11,152 bases of DNA from Beijerinckiaceae bacterium (lineage in GTDB: Bacteria > Pseudomonadota > Alphaproteobacteria > Rhizobiales > Beijerinckiaceae): assembly GCA_947458675.1 (NCBI GenBank), contig CANHAW010000031.1, forward strand, positions 1 to 11,152. Direction: 5' to 3'. A program made the position numbers and the translations under genes. The notes under the pieces are model-generated. The model saw only the letters and a program-made list of their open reading frames with translations, did no database searches and was not told where the DNA came from. Of this stretch, positions 1-5,801 are shown in pieces; within the stretch, counting starts at the first letter, position 1, and the number at the start of each line of letters is the position of its first letter.

Positions 1-1
1 C

Positions 2-148
2 GTCATTCCGCTCGTGACCTTCGTGTCCAGCAAGAAGACGATGGGGACTTTTGTCATTTCAAAAAAACTCGCCGCAACGGCATGGGGCATTGCCGCCCTC
101 ATCGTCGGGCTGAATGCGAAACTCTTGTTCGATACATTTGTGGGCTAG
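2..148 (+). CDS. mntH: Nramp-family divalent metal transporter, C-terminal end (partial)
   Basis: The reading frame is open from the window edge to TAG at 146-148 and gives 48 residues, beginning VIPLVTFVSSKKTMG and ending LLFDTFVG. This aligns without gaps to the last helices of Nramp proteins such as E. coli MntH: the IPL...F.S...MG cytoplasmic turn of the penultimate segment, then a final membrane helix with the LN..LL pattern. The family imports Mn2+/Fe2+ into the cytoplasm by proton symport. Only the C-terminus is present, so metal-site residues cannot be checked and Mn specificity is assumed from the family. The 3' end is followed after 8 bp by an inverted-repeat element and then a hairpin terminator. 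Confidence 0.82.
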   Translation, partial: VIPLVTFVSSKKTMGTFVISKKLAATAWGIAALIVGLNAKLLFDTFVG

Positions 149-156
149 CCCCCCTT

Positions 157-237
157 CGTCATTGCGAGGAGCGTAAGCTCCGAAGCAATCCAGAACCGCC
201 GCACGCTCTGGATTGCTTCGCTGCGCTCGCAATGACG
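157..237. repeat. Dispersed palindromic repeat element (REP/BIME-like)
   Basis: The ends are exact inverted copies: CGTCATTGCGAG (157-168) and CTCGCAATGACG (226-237). A second exact pair lies inside, CGAAGCAATCCAGA (181-194) and TCTGGATTGCTTCG (207-220). The whole 81 bp can form a long interrupted hairpin with a 12-nt loop (195-206) and asymmetric bulges (169-180 against 221-225). Elements with this 'CATTGCGAG...GAAGCAATCCAG' signature are scattered between genes in many alphaproteobacteria. Placement directly after a stop codon and before a terminator is typical. I infer it is a non-coding repeat; short open frames across it are not genes. Confidence 0.85.
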
Positions 238-254
238 AGGCGAGGTCACGCCAA

Positions 255-284
255 TAAAAAAGCCCCGCATTGCGGGGCTTTTTC
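255..284. terminator. Bidirectional intrinsic terminator between the Nramp gene and ctrA
   Basis: The stem is AGCCCCGC (261-268) and GCGGGGCT (272-279) with a 3-nt loop. It is flanked by an A-run on the left (256-261) and a T-run on the right (279-283), so both transcripts would carry a U-tract. It lies 24 nt beyond the ctrA stop codon on the minus strand and about 110 nt beyond the Nramp stop on the plus strand. Confidence 0.9.
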
Positions 285-307
285 TTCAACCGGGAGGGGC
301 TTTCGCC

Positions 308-1009
308 TCACGCCGTGATGCGTTCTTCCATGTCGGAGGGCTCGCGCAGGACATAGCCACGACCCCAGACCGTCTCAATATAATTGCGGCCCTGGCTTGC
401 ATTGGCGAGCTTCTTGCGCAGCTTGCAGATGAAGACGTCGATGATCTTCAATTCCGGCTCGTCCATGCCGCCATAGAGATGGTTCAGGAACATTTCCTTG
501 GTCAGCGTCGTGCCCTTGCGCAGCGAGAGCAGCTCGAGCATCTGATATTCCTTGCCGGTCAGATGCACACGCGAGCCCGACACTTCGACCGTCTTCTGGT
601 CGAGATTGACGATGAGATCGCCGGTCGTGATGACCGATTGGGCATGGCCCTTCGAGCGGCGCACGATCGCATGGATGCGGGCGACCATTTCATCCTTGTG
701 GAAAGGCTTGGTCAGATAATCGTCGGCGCCGAAGCCCAGACCCTTCACCTTGTCCTCGATGCCGGCCAGACCGGAGAGGATGAGGATCGGTGTCTTCACC
801 TTGGCGACACGCAGGCTGCGAAGAACCTCATAACCCGACATGTCGGGGAGATTCAGGTCGAGCAGGATGATGTCGTAATCATACAGCTTGCCGAGGTCGA
901 TGCCCTCTTCGCCGAGGTCGGTCGTGTAGACGTTGAAATTCTCGGACTTGAGCATCAGTTCGATGCTCTGCGCCGTGGCGCTGTCGTCTTCGATCAATAA
1001 TACGCGCAT
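308..1009 (-). CDS. ctrA: Cell cycle response regulator CtrA
   Basis: OmpR/PhoB-type response regulator of 233 aa, close to Caulobacter CtrA in length. The receiver domain (about 1-120) has the acidic pocket E7-D8-D9, the phospho-acceptor D51 in [14 protein letters not shown]80 in LILSG and K101 in YLTKPF. The winged-helix DNA-binding domain (about 130-225) contains [15 protein letters not shown] and ends in WGRGYVL. CtrA is the alphaproteobacterial master regulator of cell-cycle and flagellar genes. Phosphorylated by the CckA-ChpT relay, it binds TTAA-N7-TTAA sites and blocks replication initiation. The start ATG is preceded by GGGGACC at a normal distance. The divergent neighbour is fliJ, and the inhibitor gene sciP lies about 2.2 kb away. 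The C-terminus is ...RITA, while the Caulobacter protein ends in Ala-Ala, the ClpXP degradation signal; whether TA serves the same role is unknown. Identification is very secure. Confidence 0.97.
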   Translation of the reverse strand: MRVLLIEDDSATAQSIELMLKSENFNVYTTDLGEEGIDLGKLYDYDIILLDLNLPDMSGYEVLRSLRVAKVKTPILILSGLAGIEDKVKGLGFGADDYLTKPFHKDEMVARIHAIVRRSKGHAQSVITTGDLIVNLDQKTVEVSGSRVHLTGKEYQMLELLSLRKGTTLTKEMFLNHLYGGMDEPELKIIDVFICKLRKKLANASQGRNYIETVWGRGYVLREPSDMEERITA

Positions 1010-1550
1010 GTGAGGTCCCCACCTTTGCCTCCGGAACTCGCGATCGGCGCGAATCCCCGGATGCTCGGCTCAAAAATCCCGGCTCATCAACCTTAACGAG
1101 AGATGGTTAACAAAACATGATTCCGGCTCTCCGAATCCCCCGGCCGATCCGTGCAGGAGGATCTAAAGCCCTGAATTAAAGGGGAATTTCCGCCTTTTCA
1201 TGATCCGTGAACCGGTTTGCCAAAACACGCCAAACCATTCTCGCGACTCGAACCACGGTAACTTTCGGGGCAAAAACCCCGGCGCTTCGGCCCCATTTGG
1301 TTAACCGAAGCAGCCAGAAAACCGTTTACGCGCGGCGTTCGCGGCAGACCCCGAATCACTCACACCTCAGAAATAGCATGTGAATCGGCGTTGCGAAGCG
1401 CCCTTTTCAGCCTTTTTTCGGGCCGTGTGTCATTCCGGTAAGAAAGCAGCAACTTTGCCCCTTCATTCTCAACCTGTCTCGCGGAACCGGCTTGGCCCAA
1501 GCTTGGCCCAAGCTTGAGCCTTTCCTCGCGAGCCTGTTGGAGTTTCGAGT
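1010..1550. promoter_or_regulatory. Divergent ctrA/fliJ control region with GANTC cluster
   Basis: A 541-bp spacer with no credible gene. It contains six CcrM-type GANTC sites: 1051-1055, 1119-1123, 1133-1137, 1245-1249, 1353-1357 and 1382-1386. It also has TTAAC/GTTAAC half-sites at 1093-1097, 1106-1111 and 1300-1305, but no TTAA-N7-TTAA with fewer than two mismatches. Near fliJ lies a tandem 11-bp repeat. In Caulobacter, CcrM methylation of a GANTC in the ctrA promoter times its expression, so the cluster is likely regulatory. No -35/-10 pair stands out; CtrA-type promoters are often activator-dependent. Confidence 0.65.
1491..1512. repeat. Tandem duplicated 11-bp near-palindrome upstream of fliJ
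   Basis: Two identical, directly abutting copies of CTTGGCCCAAG (1491-1501 and 1502-1512), followed by a decayed third start, CTTGAG. Each unit is itself an inverted repeat, CTTGG-C-CCAAG. It ends 38 bp before the fliJ start codon. It could be a leader hairpin or an operator, or simply a slippage duplication. Confidence 0.7.
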
Positions 1551-1949
1551 ATGAAATCGCGGGATACACTGATCCGGTTGAAGCGCTTCCAGGCGGAAGA
1601 AAAGCGCCGACGCGTTGCCCAGATCGAAACCATGATTGCGGAATTCTCCCGCATGGCGGGCGATCTGGATCGTGAAATTGCCGGCGAAGAGCAACGCTCA
1701 GGCGTCGCCGATCCCGCCCATTTCGCTTATTCAACCTATGCGCGCGCAGCGCGTGTCCGCCGCGACAATCTCCACCAATCGGCGGCGGAATTGCGCGGCC
1801 AGCTCGAGGAAGCCAAGGCCCGCCTTGAGGAAGCCAATCAGGAGCTTGCCAAGGCACAGTCCATGGAAGTGCGCGACAAGGGGGCGACTGAAACCGTCCG
1901 CGAGCGGCCCGAAAGCACCGCCGGCATGGTGGGCATGGCCCGCATCTGA
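1551..1949 (+). CDS. fliJ: Flagellar export protein FliJ-like coiled coil
   Basis: Encodes 132 aa beginning MKSRDTLIRLKRFQAEEKRRRVAQIE, the N-terminal pattern of rhizobial FliJ. The protein is almost entirely a charged alpha-helical coiled coil: one arm at about 5-50, then a loop with AHFAYSTYARAARVRRDN, a second arm at about 70-105, and a flexible tail. FliJ is the central stalk of the flagellar type III export ATPase FliI and an escort for export chaperones, acting at the cytoplasmic face of the basal body. GGAG (1539-1542) sits 8 nt before the ATG. The position divergent from ctrA fits the known habit of Hyphomicrobiales, and CtrA controls flagellar genes. No other flagellar gene is in the window. 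Any short coiled-coil protein can resemble FliJ, so the name rests partly on context. Confidence 0.75.
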   Translation: MKSRDTLIRLKRFQAEEKRRRVAQIETMIAEFSRMAGDLDREIAGEEQRSGVADPAHFAYSTYARAARVRRDNLHQSAAELRGQLEEAKARLEEANQELAKAQSMEVRDKGATETVRERPESTAGMVGMARI

Positions 1950-2098
1950 ACGGCCGCCGCGCAGCCCGTCACACTGCCACCTTTCTTAATTGTTATCCGT
2001 CAGATGCTTGCGCCGGGCAAAAGCGCATGGCACGGAAAGGGTCAGGCGGGGGCGGTATGGTTCCGTGACAGCCGCTGCAAGCGCCACGGGCCTGTTTG

Positions 2099-3145
2099 AT
2101 GAAGCGCATTCTCGATTTCTTCTGGCCCGCCGTCGGCCTCATTGCCGTCATCTGGTCGGTCAAGCTGCTCTACGAAAAGCTCCTGAGCGAAGCCGCCGTC
2201 GATGAAAAGGTGCGCTCCATCCTCGAACAGGGCGGCCTTTGGAGCGATATCAAAACCATTGCCGCGGTGATCGGCGACAAACTTTCCGACATTCCTGCGC
2301 ATGGCTATCTGCTGGCCGGCCTGTCCACTCTGCTCGCCTATGCGGCATTGGCCTGGTACGACCGGATCGCGCTGATCCATCTCAAGCGTGAGCGCGGGAT
2401 TTCCTGGATCTATATTTCCGTCTGCTCCTTCGTCACCTATGCCCTGTCGCACAATATCGGTGCGTCGGTCTTTTCCGGCGGCATGGTCCGATACCGCGCC
2501 TATACGGCGAAAGGCCTGTCGGCGCCCGAAGTCGCCGTGCTCGTGGCTTTGTGTTCCTACACATTCGCTTTCGGCACGATCATCCTGCTGGCGCTGGTGC
2601 TGATTGGAGAGCCCCAGATCCTTGCCCCGCTCGGCTCGCTTTCGCCCAATTTCGCCATCAGCGAGACTTTCGCGCGAACGATCGGCTTTGTGCTGCTGGG
2701 CCTTTGCGCGCTTTACACCATCGGCTCGTGGCGGCGGTTTCCGCCGCTGCGGATCCGCTCCTTCGAGCTCATGTATCCGCGCCTCAATGTGGTGGCGCGC
2801 CAATATATCGCCGCCCCGCTCGAATTGATCGGCGCGGCCGGGATCATCTATTTCGCCCTTCCTGAACAGGGCAATCCGGGCTTTTTCATTGTGCTTGGCG
2901 CTTTCCTTCTGTCCTTTTCCGCCGGCCTGCTGTCGCAAGTACCGGGCGGTGTCGGCGTGATGGAAGCCGTGTTTCTGGCTGTTATGCCCGGCATGCCGGC
3001 GACGGCGGTTTTTGCCGCTCTGCTTGTCTGGCGCCTGTTCTATCTGATCATCCCGCTGGCCATGTCAGTGCCGGTGATCCTGCTGTTTGAACGCGCGCAG
3101 CTCGCCAAGGCCAGTGCAGCAAAAACAGAAACGCCGGCTTCTTAA
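2099..3145 (+). CDS. UPF0104 / MprF flippase-like integral membrane protein
   Basis: About 348 aa with roughly eight hydrophobic membrane segments. Diagnostic stretches are YAALAWYDRIAL, FVTYALSHNIGASVFSGGMVRYRAY (near residues 112-137) and the C-terminal SQVPGGVGVMEAVFL. These belong to the UPF0104/COG0392 family, homologous to the membrane flippase half of MprF (lysylphosphatidylglycerol synthase). There is no C-terminal aminoacyl-transferase domain, so it is not a lysyl-PG synthase; family members are thought to move lipids or polyprenyl-linked molecules. ATG 2099 is chosen. A TTG directly upstream (2096) is possible, and an in-frame stop at 2066 rules out a longer start. The ribosome site is weak. 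The stop codon lies inside a 22-bp palindrome shared with the converging sciP gene. The substrate is unknown. Confidence 0.85.
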   Translation: MKRILDFFWPAVGLIAVIWSVKLLYEKLLSEAAVDEKVRSILEQGGLWSDIKTIAAVIGDKLSDIPAHGYLLAGLSTLLAYAALAWYDRIALIHLKRERGISWIYISVCSFVTYALSHNIGASVFSGGMVRYRAYTAKGLSAPEVAVLVALCSYTFAFGTIILLALVLIGEPQILAPLGSLSPNFAISETFARTIGFVLLGLCALYTIGSWRRFPPLRIRSFELMYPRLNVVARQYIAAPLELIGAAGIIYFALPEQGNPGFFIVLGAFLLSFSAGLLSQVPGGVGVMEAVFLAVMPGMPATAVFAALLVWRLFYLIIPLAMSVPVILLFERAQLAKASAAKTETPAS

Positions 3146-3154
3146 GAAGCCGGC
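3133..3154 (-). terminator. Perfect 22-bp palindrome; terminator for sciP
   Basis: Positions 3133-3154 are an exact palindrome: GCCGGCTTC, central TTAA, GAAGCCGGC. It folds into a 9-bp stem with a TTAA loop. On the minus strand it is followed by GTTTCTGTTTTTG, a usable U-rich tail, and lies 28 bp beyond the sciP stop. On the plus strand the following sequence is purine-rich, so termination that way is doubtful. The TAA of the upstream plus-strand gene (3143-3145) is in the loop and first stem base. Confidence 0.75.
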
Positions 3155-3182
3155 GCGGAAGAAACAGCGAAAAGACGCAAAC

Positions 3183-3458
3183 TTACTGGCGATATTGCTG
3201 GATGCGCGTTGTGCGCAGGCCGGCCAGACCGTGCTGGTCGATCGATTGCTGCCAGCTCAAAAATTCATCCACCGTGAGCGTGTAACGGCTGCAGGCCTCT
3301 TCGAGCGAGAGGAGTCCGCCGCGCACCGCCGCCACGACTTCGGCCTTGCGACGGATAACCCAGCGCTTCGTGTTCATCGGCGGCAGATCGGCGACCGTCA
3401 GGGGCGATCCGTCGGGGCCGATGACATATTTCACCCGAGGGCGGTGAGGTTCGGTCAT
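3183..3458 (-). CDS. sciP: CtrA inhibitor SciP (DUF1153)
   Basis: A 91-aa protein with the hallmark DUF1153 sequence: YVIGPDGSPLT near residue 11, then PMNTKRWVIRRKAEVVAAV, GGLLSLEEACSRYTLTVDEF and GLAGLRTTRIQQYR. The middle forms a helix-turn-helix. In Caulobacter, SciP binds the DNA-binding domain of CtrA and stops it recruiting RNA polymerase, shutting off CtrA-activated promoters in G1. Length and sequence match the family with no truncation. ATG 3458 gives the usual start, with MTEPHRPR before the conserved core. A near-consensus CtrA box lies 58-72 bp upstream, implying that CtrA induces its own inhibitor, as in Caulobacter. It converges on the membrane protein gene and diverges from mnmA. 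Confidence 0.95.
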   Translation of the reverse strand: MTEPHRPRVKYVIGPDGSPLTVADLPPMNTKRWVIRRKAEVVAAVRGGLLSLEEACSRYTLTVDEFLSWQQSIDQHGLAGLRTTRIQQYRQ

Positions 3459-3515
3459 TTCACTTTACTCGCTACGCAACCAGACTGACTATGCCTGAAG
3501 AATAGGGCCCCGGAT

Positions 3516-3530
3516 TTAAGATTTACCTAA
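3516..3530 (-). promoter_or_regulatory. Putative CtrA-binding box upstream of sciP
   Basis: TTAA-GATTTAC-CTAA on the plus strand reads TTAG-N7-TTAA on the minus strand. It matches seven of eight positions of the CtrA consensus TTAA-N7-TTAA with exact 7-nt spacing. It is centred about 65 bp upstream of the sciP ATG, suitable for activation of a short-leader transcript. It lies in the divergent sciP/mnmA spacer, 165 bp from the mnmA start. Confidence 0.6.
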
Positions 3531-3694
3531 GCCGAAGCGCGGTTTTTCTTGCATAAGTCCCGGATTTATTTCCAAATCCTTTCGCAAAACGCAGACTCGT
3601 CCTTATCTGGCACAAGTGCGGACGAAAAACCCGCGCAGGGCCTGCGACAAGGCCTCGGTTGCATTTTCCGGGGCGCAATGGTTGATGTGGCTTC

Positions 3695-4921
3695 ATGAAC
3701 CCCGACGTGACCAGCGCGCCCCCGCGCGCCATCGCAACCATGACCGACATGGACCGCGCGCCACGCCAGCGCGCCGGCCTGAATTCGCTTGGGCTCGCCA
3801 AGGCTCCGGCGGATACGCGCGTCGTTGTCGCCATGTCGGGCGGGGTGGATTCCTCCGTCGTCGCCGCTTTGCTCAAGCGCGAAGGTTACGATGTCGTCGG
3901 CGTCACGCTCCAACTCTACGATCATGGCGCGGCCACACATCGCAAAGGCGCCTGCTGCGCGGGCCAGGACATTCACGATGCGCGCAATGTCGCCGAACGT
4001 CTCGGCATTCCCCATTACGTTCTCGATTACGAGAGCCGTTTCAAAGACAAAGTGATCGACGGTTTTGCCAAAGCCTATGTGGCTGGCGAAACGCCCATCC
4101 CCTGCGTTGCCTGCAACCAGCACATTAAATTCACCGACCTGTTCGAGACCGCGCGCGATCTCGGCGCCGATGCTCTGGCGACCGGCCATTACATTTCCTC
4201 AGCAGAGGATGATGAGGGCAGACGCGCGCTCTATCGCGCCATGGATGCCGATCGCGATCAATCCTATTTCCTCTTCGCCACAACGCGCGAACAGCTCGAC
4301 CTGCTGCGCTTTCCGCTCGGCGATTTGCCAAAACCCGAAGTGCGCAAACTCGCGCATGAATTCGGACTTGCCATCGCCGACAAGGCCGACAGCCAGGACA
4401 TTTGTTTCGTGCCTGCGGGCAAATATACCGATGTGATCGAGCGGCTTATTCCCGGCGCTGCAGAGCCCGGCGAGATTGTCCATGTGAATGGCGATGTGCT
4501 GGGCGCCCATCACGGCGTGATCCATTACACGATCGGCCAGCGCAAAGGCCTTGGCCTTGGCAGCGCCAATGCCGGCAAGGGCGAGCCGCTTTTTGTCGTC
4601 AAACTCGATGCTGCCAACAGGCGCGTCATTGTCGGCCCGCGCAGCGCTCTGGCAACGCGCCATGTGCAATTGCGCGATGTGAACTGGATCGGCCAGGGCA
4701 AGCTTGAAGATCTGCCCGAACAGGGCCTGGAAATCGCTGTGCGCCTGCGCTCCACGCGACCGCCCGCCTCTGCCATCCTGCGTCGCAAGGGCGGCGAGAC
4801 GGTGGTGGAACTGGCAGCCGGCGAAGACGGCGTCTCGCCGGGACAGGCCTGCGTCTTCTATGAGGATGCGGCCCCGCGTGCGCGCGTTCTGGGCGGCGGC
4901 TTCATCAAGCCCACGCCTTAA
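3695..4921 (+). CDS. mnmA: tRNA-specific 2-thiouridylase MnmA
   Basis: 408 aa. MnmA inserts sulfur at C2 of the wobble uridine (U34) of tRNA Lys/Glu/Gln, using ATP and a persulfide relay in the cytoplasm. The ATP-binding PP-loop is [12 protein letters not shown] (43-54). [24 protein letters not shown] follows. The catalytic Cys140 is in [11 protein letters not shown], and the persulfide-carrying Cys237 is in DSQDICFVP. The C-terminal half has [14 protein letters not shown] residues ([13 protein letters not shown]) and the beta-barrel ending. The region before residue 30 is not conserved. ATG 3740 or 3749 are alternatives, and no strong ribosome site separates them; ATG 3695 is the furthest upstream. 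A PmtA-like gene follows after 26 bp on the same strand, possibly co-transcribed. Confidence 0.95.
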   Translation: MNPDVTSAPPRAIATMTDMDRAPRQRAGLNSLGLAKAPADTRVVVAMSGGVDSSVVAALLKREGYDVVGVTLQLYDHGAATHRKGACCAGQDIHDARNVAERLGIPHYVLDYESRFKDKVIDGFAKAYVAGETPIPCVACNQHIKFTDLFETARDLGADALATGHYISSAEDDEGRRALYRAMDADRDQSYFLFATTREQLDLLRFPLGDLPKPEVRKLAHEFGLAIADKADSQDICFVPAGKYTDVIERLIPGAAEPGEIVHVNGDVLGAHHGVIHYTIGQRKGLGLGSANAGKGEPLFVVKLDAANRRVIVGPRSALATRHVQLRDVNWIGQGKLEDLPEQGLEIAVRLRSTRPPASAILRRKGGETVVELAAGEDGVSPGQACVFYEDAAPRARVLGGGFIKPTP

Positions 4922-4947
4922 AATTTTTCCATTCAGAGCTGACATTC

Positions 4948-5595
4948 ATGACGCGCGAGTCTTCCGCCATTTCCAATGCCGATGTTGAAAGCGCCTATGC
5001 GCGCTGGGCGCCGGTTTACGATGTCGTTTTCACCGCTTTCATGAAGCCCGGTCGCAAAGCGGGGGCTGCTGCGATCAATGCTTTGGGCGGGCGCGTGCTC
5101 GATGTCGGCGTCGGCACCGGGCTCGAATTGCCGATGTTTGGCGACCATGTGAAAATCACCGGCATCGACCTTTCAGAACCCATGCTGGCGGTGGCGCGCA
5201 AACGCGTCGCCACGCTTGGGCTCAAAAATGTCGAGGATCTTCGTGCCATGGATGCGATGGCGCTGGAATTTCCCGATGCGTCTTTCGATGCCATTGTCGC
5301 ACCCTATGTGCTCACCGTCGTACCCGATGCCCATCGCACGCTGGATGAAATGGCCCGCGTGGTGAAACAGGGCGGCGAAATCGTCTTGGTGAACCATATC
5401 GGCGCTGAAAAGGGGATGATGGCGCGCCTCGAGGCCTGGCTCGGCCGCCGCGCCGCTGCTCTTGGCTGGCGGCCGGAATTCCCCTGGTCGACAATCGGCG
5501 ACTGGCTGGCAAAAAGACCGGACATTCAATTGCTGGAAAGGCGGAAATTGCCCCCGCTGGAGCTCTTCACCCTGATCCGGATGAAGCGGCTCTGA
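4948..5595 (+). CDS. SAM methyltransferase, likely phosphatidylethanolamine N-methyltransferase (PmtA type)
   Basis: 215 aa class I (Rossmann) methyltransferase. The N-terminus SAYARWAPVYDVVFTAFMKPGR is followed by motif I VLDVGVGTGLELP (50-62), the acidic motif II GIDLSEPML (72-80), MDAMALEFPDASFDAIVAPYVLTVVPD (motif III/IV) and GGEIVLVNHIG (post-motif). The YARWAPVYD opening and ELP ending of motif I resemble Rhodobacter-type PmtA, which converts PE stepwise to phosphatidylcholine at the inner membrane. The UbiE/COQ5 family shares the fold and is the main alternative. It begins 26 bp after mnmA and ends before a tRNA promoter. The ribosome site is weak (GAG about 11 nt upstream). Confidence 0.75.
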   Translation: MTRESSAISNADVESAYARWAPVYDVVFTAFMKPGRKAGAAAINALGGRVLDVGVGTGLELPMFGDHVKITGIDLSEPMLAVARKRVATLGLKNVEDLRAMDAMALEFPDASFDAIVAPYVLTVVPDAHRTLDEMARVVKQGGEIVLVNHIGAEKGMMARLEAWLGRRAAALGWRPEFPWSTIGDWLAKRPDIQLLERRKLPPLELFTLIRMKRL

Positions 5596-5622
5596 GGGAG
5601 GGCGAAGCCCCGCCCACGGCGC

Positions 5623-5652
5623 TTGACTTGGGCAGGCGGGCGCTTCTATATC
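5623..5652 (+). promoter_or_regulatory. Sigma-70-type promoter for tRNA-Met
   Basis: TTGACT (5623-5628) matches the -35 consensus in five of six positions. TATATC (5647-5652) serves as -10 with an 18-nt spacer. The tRNA starts 34 bp further on. The spacing and strength suit a stable-RNA gene. Confidence 0.6.
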
Positions 5653-5664
5653 GCGGCTCTCATA

Positions 5665-5682
5665 CAGGCCGCGACCGGCCTG
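5665..5682 (+). other. Inverted repeat in the tRNA-Met leader
   Basis: CAGGCCG (5665-5671) and CGGCCTG (5676-5682) are exact inverted copies with a 4-nt loop. The hairpin would lie in the transcribed leader, ending 4 nt before the mature tRNA 5' end. It could isolate the leader from the tRNA fold or affect RNase P processing (inference). Confidence 0.6.
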
Positions 5683-5686
5683 TCGG

Positions 5687-5763
5687 GGCGGGGTAGCTCA
5701 GCTGGTTAGAGCAGCGGAATCATAATCCGCGTGTCGGGGGTTCGAGTCCCTCTCCCGCTACCA
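5687..5763 (+). tRNA. tRNA-Met (CAU), elongator
   Basis: A 77-nt cloverleaf with encoded CCA. The acceptor arm is GGCGGGG paired with TCCCGCT, the D-arm is GCTCAGCTGGTTAGAGC, and the anticodon arm is GCGGA-ATCATAA-TCCGC with CAT at 5721-5723. The T-arm is GGGGG-TTCGAGT-CCCTC, and the discriminator is A5760. The anticodon stem lacks the three G-C pairs of initiator tRNA, and the first pair is G1-U72, not the initiator mismatch, so this is an elongator type. Ile2 tRNA (lysidine-modified CAU) is the alternative; sequence resemblance favours Met. Confidence 0.93.
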
Positions 5764-5801
5764 TTCATCCAGACATCATCATCCAAGCATCGTCTGAGCG
5801 A

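Noticed and set aside
59..318. Short open frames over the repeat and terminator near the left edge
   Set aside because: They translate the palindromic element and hairpin; the repeat fully explains the sequence.
479..1000. A 173-codon plus-strand open frame
   Set aside because: Antisense shadow of ctrA, which is conserved over its full length.
1360..1857. Minus-strand frames between ctrA and fliJ
   Set aside because: They overlap fliJ and the intergenic region, contain no domain, and their composition is skewed; fliJ has a good ribosome site and family pattern.
2042..2938. A 298-codon open frame on the minus strand
   Set aside because: It lies wholly opposite the UPF0104 gene, has a low-complexity Arg/Gln/Asp/Gly-rich composition typical of antisense frames in GC-rich DNA, and shows no domain.
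2099..3145. Calling the membrane protein a lysylphosphatidylglycerol synthase
   Set aside because: Only the flippase-like membrane part is present; the aminoacyl-transferase domain needed for synthesis is missing.
3566..4945. Long minus-strand open frames opposite mnmA (207 and 248 codons)
   Set aside because: mnmA is certain from its motifs; these frames have no recognisable domain or ribosome site and mirror its codon bias.
5687..5763. Initiator tRNA-fMet
   Set aside because: The anticodon stem lacks the three consecutive G-C pairs, and the 1-72 position is a G-U pair, not the initiator mismatch.
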